Shown: in pieces, positions 58,071-64,000 of the stretch
How the letters are laid out: each line of letters begins with the position of its first letter
Numbering within the stretch: the first letter of the stretch is position 1
Origin: Hyaloscypha bicolor E
Lineage: Eukaryota; Ascomycota; Leotiomycetes; Helotiales; Hyaloscyphaceae
Direction of reading: 5' to 3'
Length of the DNA stretch: 64,000 nucleotides
Assembly (NCBI RefSeq): GCF_002865645.1
Contig: NW_020194626.1
Span: forward strand, 186,001 to 250,000
Notes under the pieces: generated by a model
Seen by the model: only the letters and a program-made list of their open reading frames with translations
The model's database searches: none
Told to the model about the DNA's origin: nothing
Made by a program: the position numbers and the translations under genes

Positions 58071-58884
58071 CTAGAAAAACTTGACTCCCTGTTGATCCTC
58101 CTGGCCAAAGACTTGTGCCTTTCCTCGTTTCACAAGAACACTCAACGCCTTTTGTAATAGTTCCGGATCCATGCCATGGAATTCTACACCAACATGTATG
58201 AGCAAGGCGTTTGAGGCCCAGAGAAAACAGTCTTACCTTGTGATAACGTCGCCTCACTCTCCGTCAACTCATAAAGCGTCAACACCGTATTCTTCTGCGC
58301 CGTCTCATCAACCTACCCCATGTCAGCATCACTCCCTTATATCTCTCGAAACAACAAGCAAAACTCACCCATTCAGCAATCAACCCCGCCCACTCCTCCA
58401 CATTCCTCCACCACACCCAAAACTCTCCTCCCTCCCCAGCACCCCTCGTCTTCCCCTTATCATCAACAACCCACTCGGCCCTCCCTTCCTTCCGCATAAA
58501 CTCCACCACCTCCCTGGCATCTTCCCGCCCTAGCCGCTTCCCGATCTTCTTGTTGTGGAATAGGTCGCTATCGAGGGAGTCGGTGAGTGAGAGCTTGAAG
58601 AGTCGGTGGTGCCGACAGTAGGCTTGGACTAGGGAGGACCATTTTTGGAGTTGGGCGTGGTGGGTGGAGGTGTTGGGTTGGCGGGTGAAGAAGGGGGGGA
58701 AGGAGTAGGAGGAGGGGAAGGCGAAGGGATTCTTGTTGGAGGCTGACGGGGGGAGAGTTGAGGTTGAGAGGGGTGAGGGTTGGCTTGGGTTTGGGTAAGA
58801 AGACGTCGTTGAAGGCGCGATTGACGGTGCGAGCGTTGGAGCTTGGGAGGAGGAGATTGAAGGTGGGTAGTTCGTTGACATCAT
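58071..58884 (-). CDS. VPS25: ESCRT-II subunit Vps25
   Basis: Three exons: 58884-58369, 58312-58237 and 58183-58071, give 234 residues; a second ATG at 58881 is equally possible. A Ser/Pro-rich N-terminal extension of about 65 residues precedes the core. The PPFFTRQPNTSTHHAQLQKW motif (PPxY-like contact to Vps36/Vps22 partners) is followed by VQAYCRHHRLFKL, SDLFHNKKIGKRLG and GRAEWVVDD. The second winged helix is VLTLYELTE, HGMDPELLQKALSVLVKRG and the end GVKFF. Vps25 links ESCRT-II to Vps20 in multivesicular-body sorting. Its 3' end is 199 bp from that of RTT107. The N-terminal extension is longer than in yeast. Confidence 0.93.
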
Positions 58885-59433
58885 GAATGGTAGTCTCGTG
58901 GTAGGCTTCAGGTGTTGTGGTGATGGAGGGGAAGAGTGAGGTTTGTTATCGAAGGATATCAGCCTTGCATGGATTGTGCGCAAGGCTAGGATTTTGGTGA
59001 AGTACTCGAGTAACAGTTGCCACACAGGTTCTCAACAGAGTCTTCACCTACAAAGCTACTTATATTCTTTCTACGGTTTGACTCCAGTGAATATGAACTC
59101 AAAATGAGTCTAATCCACCAGGGCTTGCTGAATAAGTTGAATTTCATCATTCAAACCGCCGAGGCAATCCATGGCAGCCCACCAATCTGCGTGCTTTCTA
59201 ACCATGATAAGAATATACAATCAGAAGTCTTAAAATACCAACATCGTATGGGAATCCCACATGCTGCAACACTTTCAAAAGACGACAACGACTTATATAT
59301 CTACACAACACTCTCGGGGTATTAAGGTATGGTAATATGTATTCGAGCTTCAGCTCGGCAGCATCGATTTCGAGTCCTTGAACGCCTTCAAATGCATTTG
59401 CCATTCCCAAACGCCAATGCTAATTCTCAATGC
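58885..59433. other. Intergenic, VPS25 promoter and sorting-nexin 3' flank
   Basis: A plus-strand ORF from ATG 59104 (MSLIHQGLLNKLNFIIQTA, 73 codons) has no recognised family and is probably chance. No repeat was seen. Confidence 0.4.
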
Positions 59434-62400
59434 CTATGTTCGAATAACGTCCTCAAATAATACATCAATGATCTCGTCTAGCAATGTAAACGCAAGATGT
59501 GCACTGCCCATTGTCAGTATCAAGGTACAAGCTAGGAAGAGAGTCTACTCACTTCAATCGCGGGTTGTTGAAGGTAGCGAATATTCTCCTGCTTGCAGCT
59601 TGGGCGTTCACCCTCCCTACCACACTTGCTGCCAAGTCTGGAACAAGAGTTGCAAGCATCAGACTAGCCTCCGTTCGGCTCTTCGACTTCTCGACAGATG
59701 TTCGTGGCTTGCCATTTCTCTTCAACTGACCACCGGGCCACATCGAGTCTCTAAGGAGGTTTATGTATCTGATAATAGCTTCTTCCGAGAGCAAGCTTTT
59801 CACATTTTCGCGAACCTTTCGTTCAATCGTCCCTCCAAGGAGTTGATGCAAGACCACCACAACAGCACGTCCGCGCAACCAGTTATTGCCACGGTTGAGT
59901 TCAAACACTTCCAGAAAGATATCGCAGATAGGCTTGACGAAAGGCTCCAATTCGCGGTCCTCGAAGGCATTCAGTTCTGCTTCCGCCTCCGCGGCAGCCA
60001 AAGGATCTTCGCTGATTGTCGCAGGCATCGTAATAAGCTGGTTGGTTGCAGCAGAAAGTAAATTCTGACCGGCAACTGAGAGCTGGTCAAGCACTGGAAT
60101 ATTGCCTAAGATATCTTCCATCCCATCCGTAACTGAGTTGTAGAACCTAGTCATGATATCTTTCTTGTCTTCGTTTTCAGTTTGTGTTTCAAAACCAGGT
60201 GCAATAGCACTTTGAGATAGAAATGCACGCAGTTCTCGACTGCGGCATACCTCAGGCAAAAGAAGTATTTCTCGCAGGTATTTCTCCAGAGCCAGCCGTC
60301 TTTTATGGAGAAAGTCGCTTTGCAGTTTCATGACCATTCGACGTCTTGGAAAGTCTAGATTTCGAACTGAGGGGTACTTCATCCGAAGACGTTGGTGAAG
60401 TTCATGGAACTCGCTATAACGCCGAGTGATAGTCCAAGTTGCTGCTGGCATTTGTTCTCCTGCCTTGCGTTGAACTTCAACAACATATACAGCATACTCC
60501 CGTCCATCATCTTCTTTCCCAACCATTATCGATTTGATCTTGATAGTTGAACGGCCATAGAGACTATTATCACTCTCCTGGATGACATATTGCTGTCGCT
60601 GGAGCTCTTTCCGACGGATCTCTCTTTCCAAACTGGCCTTGGATTTCTTCAAGATGCGTAATTCTGCCGTGTTGTTTGTGAGCTCAGCTTTTCTGGTCAG
60701 AGAATCAACAACTGCATCTTGAGCTATCAGTCGGTCGATGTCGGTGGTGAGAGCAGTTATTGCTTCCGCCAGGCCTAAATCTCCCGGTGCGGCCTCGTGG
60801 ACTTCGTCTTCTTGATCTTGCTCGTTTCTATCTTCTGGGTCATCGTGTTCGTCTGACAGAAACTTTTCTTCATCCCCAAACAAATCGTCATCAGTGAAGA
60901 CTCCAATCCTAGAAGACGTATTCACAAGCCCGAGAGAAGCAAGATTTGGCCTCTCGGGCTTCTCTTGCTTGTCACCAAACAAGTCGACCTTCCCAAACGG
61001 ATCGGCTTTACCGAACAAATCAGCTTTCTTAGGATCTATGGAACTTCGTGTAGAGTTGGCGCCAGGCGAGACAACACTTGGATTAGGGGAGTCCAATGGA
61101 GGGTCCTCATCTCCAAACAGTGACTTCCGTAGATCATCAACATTTGTCGGTTTATCCTCCATGATCGTGTTTAATGCGGCCTCCATAGCTTGGACAACAT
61201 TTGTATCCGGTTCTATCTCCTCGGGATCTTGGTCGAGACTGTGGACTGAGTTGCCCATTGCTTCACTGTCGAAGTCCTCATCGTCAAACAACGGTGAGCT
61301 CCCGCTTCCTTCATCCAGAGAACGACGAGACAAAGTCATGGGATCGCTCGCTCCGTTGGTTGCAGCAGTCAAATCGACCGATGAAGCAGCTTGCCGGCGC
61401 AGATCAGCTCTCTTTGGAATCAGTTTGGCTGATACTCTAGACAGAGGGCTAGGTTTCGTGGCCAGTGCTTGAGCCGAAAATGCCCGGCCAGGGGGTGGAC
61501 GTTGTTCAGGCGAGTTTTCTAGTCTTGAAGGAGCCAATGGAGAGGATGGAAGCGTTACACTCTTCATCGCCTCTTGGGATGTCAAGCACTTGTAGAACAG
61601 ATCCGATTTCTTGAAGTTCTGGAAGTACTTTTGCTGCATTACTTCCAGAGCCGCTGTTTGAGCCCGCAGAATTGCACCCCTAGCCAAGAAATACTGCCGT
61701 GGAGTAGCGTCCTTGCCAGCTCTAAGGAACTCCCTCACAACTTGTCTTGAAGCCTCGGGAACTTTGAGCTCTGGCTTCGACAAGTATGCCTCATTGATCT
61801 GTGCAAGATCGTTTCTGTCTGCATCGTTCCATGGCGCAAGTGTAGCAGGAATCTCGTCGTCCTCAGCAAAATCATCTTCCAAAGGATTGCGAAAGCCATC
61901 AACAACGATCCAAAATTGCACCATAGGCATGAGATTTTGCCTATCCATGTACTCCATGAAGTAGGATAGGACGGAAGGATCATGCAACAAGTCCACAAGG
62001 GATGCCGTCTGAAGCTTGGAGGCAGCTGTACCGTTACTGCGACCAACGCCGTGCTGAGCTTGGTGCTCTCCACCAGCAGCAAGTTGGTTCACTCTCTGGT
62101 CTAGGATCCTCTTCCCTATCTCTAAACGACGTAGATATACAGGGTCGTTGTTCTCTTGCAAAGCGTCTCTCTTGAGCTGGCTAGACACTTCACTCCGGAA
62201 CCGTCGAGCGTCTGAGAGATTATTGACTTTCCGGATGGCCCGTATGAATCTCTCAAATCTCCGTTCGTTGTCCCCTGGTGCCAGGCGAGGGAATGGGGCC
62301 GCACGCTTGGTTCGTGGTACTGGTGATGTATGCTCATCTAGAGCAGCTCGTAGTTTTCTGACTGTTGAACGATCTTGCAACATGGTTCGTCCCTGTTTTT

Positions 62401-63299
62401 ATCAGCATTGACCAATGCTTATTGGGTTTCATTTCACATACATAAGCTTCCATGACCTGATTCCACGTATCCGGATCAGAGATCAGCTGCATGACCGGTG
62501 TAAGGACAGCACATGAAACTAGCTCTTTGATAAGAACTCCAACAGCTCGACTGGCAATAACACTTTCCGGTAACAGCTTTGGGAGAAGATCCTTGGTCAA
62601 TTTCCGCAAATATTCCTGCTGTACCAGCTTCGTATCCGCATATGCCAGAGATGCTGCCGGATGTAGCTTTCCATCTTTATACTTCGCCGCAATCGCAAGG
62701 TCCAACTCCTCTGACTCCGTCACACTGCGGTTCAAGTGCTTCCCTCGTATGCTCCTCTCTGCCTCGAAGAAATCCCTGAAGTGTGCGGTCATGATCGGGA
62801 CGAAGCGCATTGTCATGATCTCCGTGATATCCATCTCCAAAAGCCTGTCTCGAAGTGCCCCGAGAGCCATCCTGATTGTCTTGTCGATTTCATTGGTGAA
62901 GACTGGGTTCTTGCTAATATTCGAATACCACGAGTTGACAAAATCTCGCACTATAAGCTCCAGAAGCTCGTCCAAGGCGCTGGAAATGATAAAAGAGTCG
63001 GGGTAGAGCGGTTTCTTTTCGTAGACTTGTCGAGCTTGCAGTGCTAAAGTTTCGTGCTTCCAGGCTGTCGCAGCAAGGAATGCTACTCCTTTTGGACGAC
63101 GGATGGGGTTTCTTTTTCCATATTGAGCCCCCCTCGAGGTGAGAAGTAGCAGGGCGATCAATCCTAGAACTGGGAGGATCAGTCCTACGACAAAGGCGTA
63201 TCCAGCCCAACGCAACGCCGGAACCCAATCAATAGCATAACCCCACGCGATGAAGCTTGCTATGCCGCCCAAGATAACATCTCGGCGTTTGAGGGCCAT
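59434..63299 (-). CDS. Sorting nexin of the MDM1/SNX13 family (PXA-RGS-PX-Nexin_C)
   Basis: Three exons: 63299-62442, 62392-59553 and 59503-59434, giving 1255 residues. The start MALKRRDVILGGIASF is followed by two membrane helices (WAGYAFVVGLILPVLGLIAL). The PXA domain spans about 80-280 (LDELLELIVRDFVNSWYSNI). An RGS-type domain at about 415-560 has LLHDPSVLSYFMEYMDRQ and FWIVVDGFRNP. A long acidic linker with repeated LFG motifs (DLFGKADPFGKVDLFGD) leads to a PX domain at about 900-1015 (YAVYVVEVQ, TRRYSEFHELHQRL, FPRRRM). Nexin_C fills the end (AHLAFTLLDEIIDVLFEDV). This family tethers ER to vacuole/endosome through lipid contacts. The GPCR-linked RGS role is doubtful in fungi. Confidence 0.94.
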
Positions 63300-63522
63300 A
63301 ATCCGGGGCAAGAGAATGCCTCCTTGGCCGGCATGGTTCACTGAATAGTGAGTTTTTGGGGAGCTCTGACGATGAATGGGGTCTCAGACAACCCCTGCTC
63401 GCGTAAATTTAATCAGCCCGCATTGTTCACATGTGCTCCTCAAAAATGTTCACATGAACTTGGTACAATAATTCACAAACTTTCGAGAGATATTGCAATT
63501 GCATTTTCAGAGGGTATTTTGA

Positions 63523-64000
<478 letters not shown>

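Noticed and set aside
59378..60061. 227-codon plus-strand ORF
   Set aside because: It runs opposite the last exons of the sorting nexin, whose domains and splice sites are clear.

Overview
The window is nuclear DNA from a filamentous ascomycete. Genes are compact and lie on both strands in divergent and convergent pairs. They are broken by introns of mostly 45-65 bp with fungal donor (GTRNGT), branch (CTRAY) and YAG acceptor signals. The proteins are typical of Pezizomycotina: WSC-domain secreted protein, AA12-type quinoprotein dehydrogenase, DUF1772 protein, PigL_N/ubiquitin-like STAND-type relic. Leotiomycetes is my best guess from general resemblance, but the sequence alone does not prove it. 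| Left part (1-12.2 kb) looks like an accessory or decaying compartment. It holds a degenerate small ORF, a Myb/SANT-like gene with two frameshifts, a relic of a fungal STAND N-terminal/ubiquitin-like gene, a 456-bp non-autonomous DNA transposon with perfect 8-bp target duplications, an intact GPI-anchored quinoprotein dehydrogenase, a four-helix membrane protein, and an alpha/beta hydrolase pseudogene. | 12.26-17.91 kb is one large gene for a secreted protein of about 1637 residues: a PQQ-type beta-propeller, an Ig-like middle and five WSC domains. | From 19 kb to the right edge most genes are conserved cell-maintenance genes: a conserved RG-rich hypothetical, prefoldin 5, ORC1, PRP46/PLRG1, NAS6/gankyrin, a TMF1/Sgm1 golgin, alkaline ceramidase, prefoldin 1, a DUF1772 protein, MCR1, a coiled-coil protein, HEM25, a NIT1-type amidase, OPI3, RXT2, TRAPPC11, an LPX1-like hydrolase, RTT107/Brc1, VPS25, an MDM1/SNX13-type sorting nexin and TRM8 (cut by the right edge). 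One gamma-glutamylcyclotransferase-like pseudogene and one 126-bp inverted-repeat MITE lie among them. | Exon-intron models were built by hand from frame, splice signals and family resemblance; totals were checked to be multiples of three. Notable patterns are four GC-AG introns with a GCAAG donor, three stop-free 3n introns that long ORFs read through, exons of 12-17 bp, and CACGTG or TGACGTC boxes in several shared promoters. There is no single pathway cluster; functional themes are membrane traffic (TMF1, TRAPPC11, VPS25, sorting nexin), replication and repair (ORC1, RTT107), proteostasis (two prefoldins, NAS6) and mitochondrial redox/heme (MCR1, HEM25).
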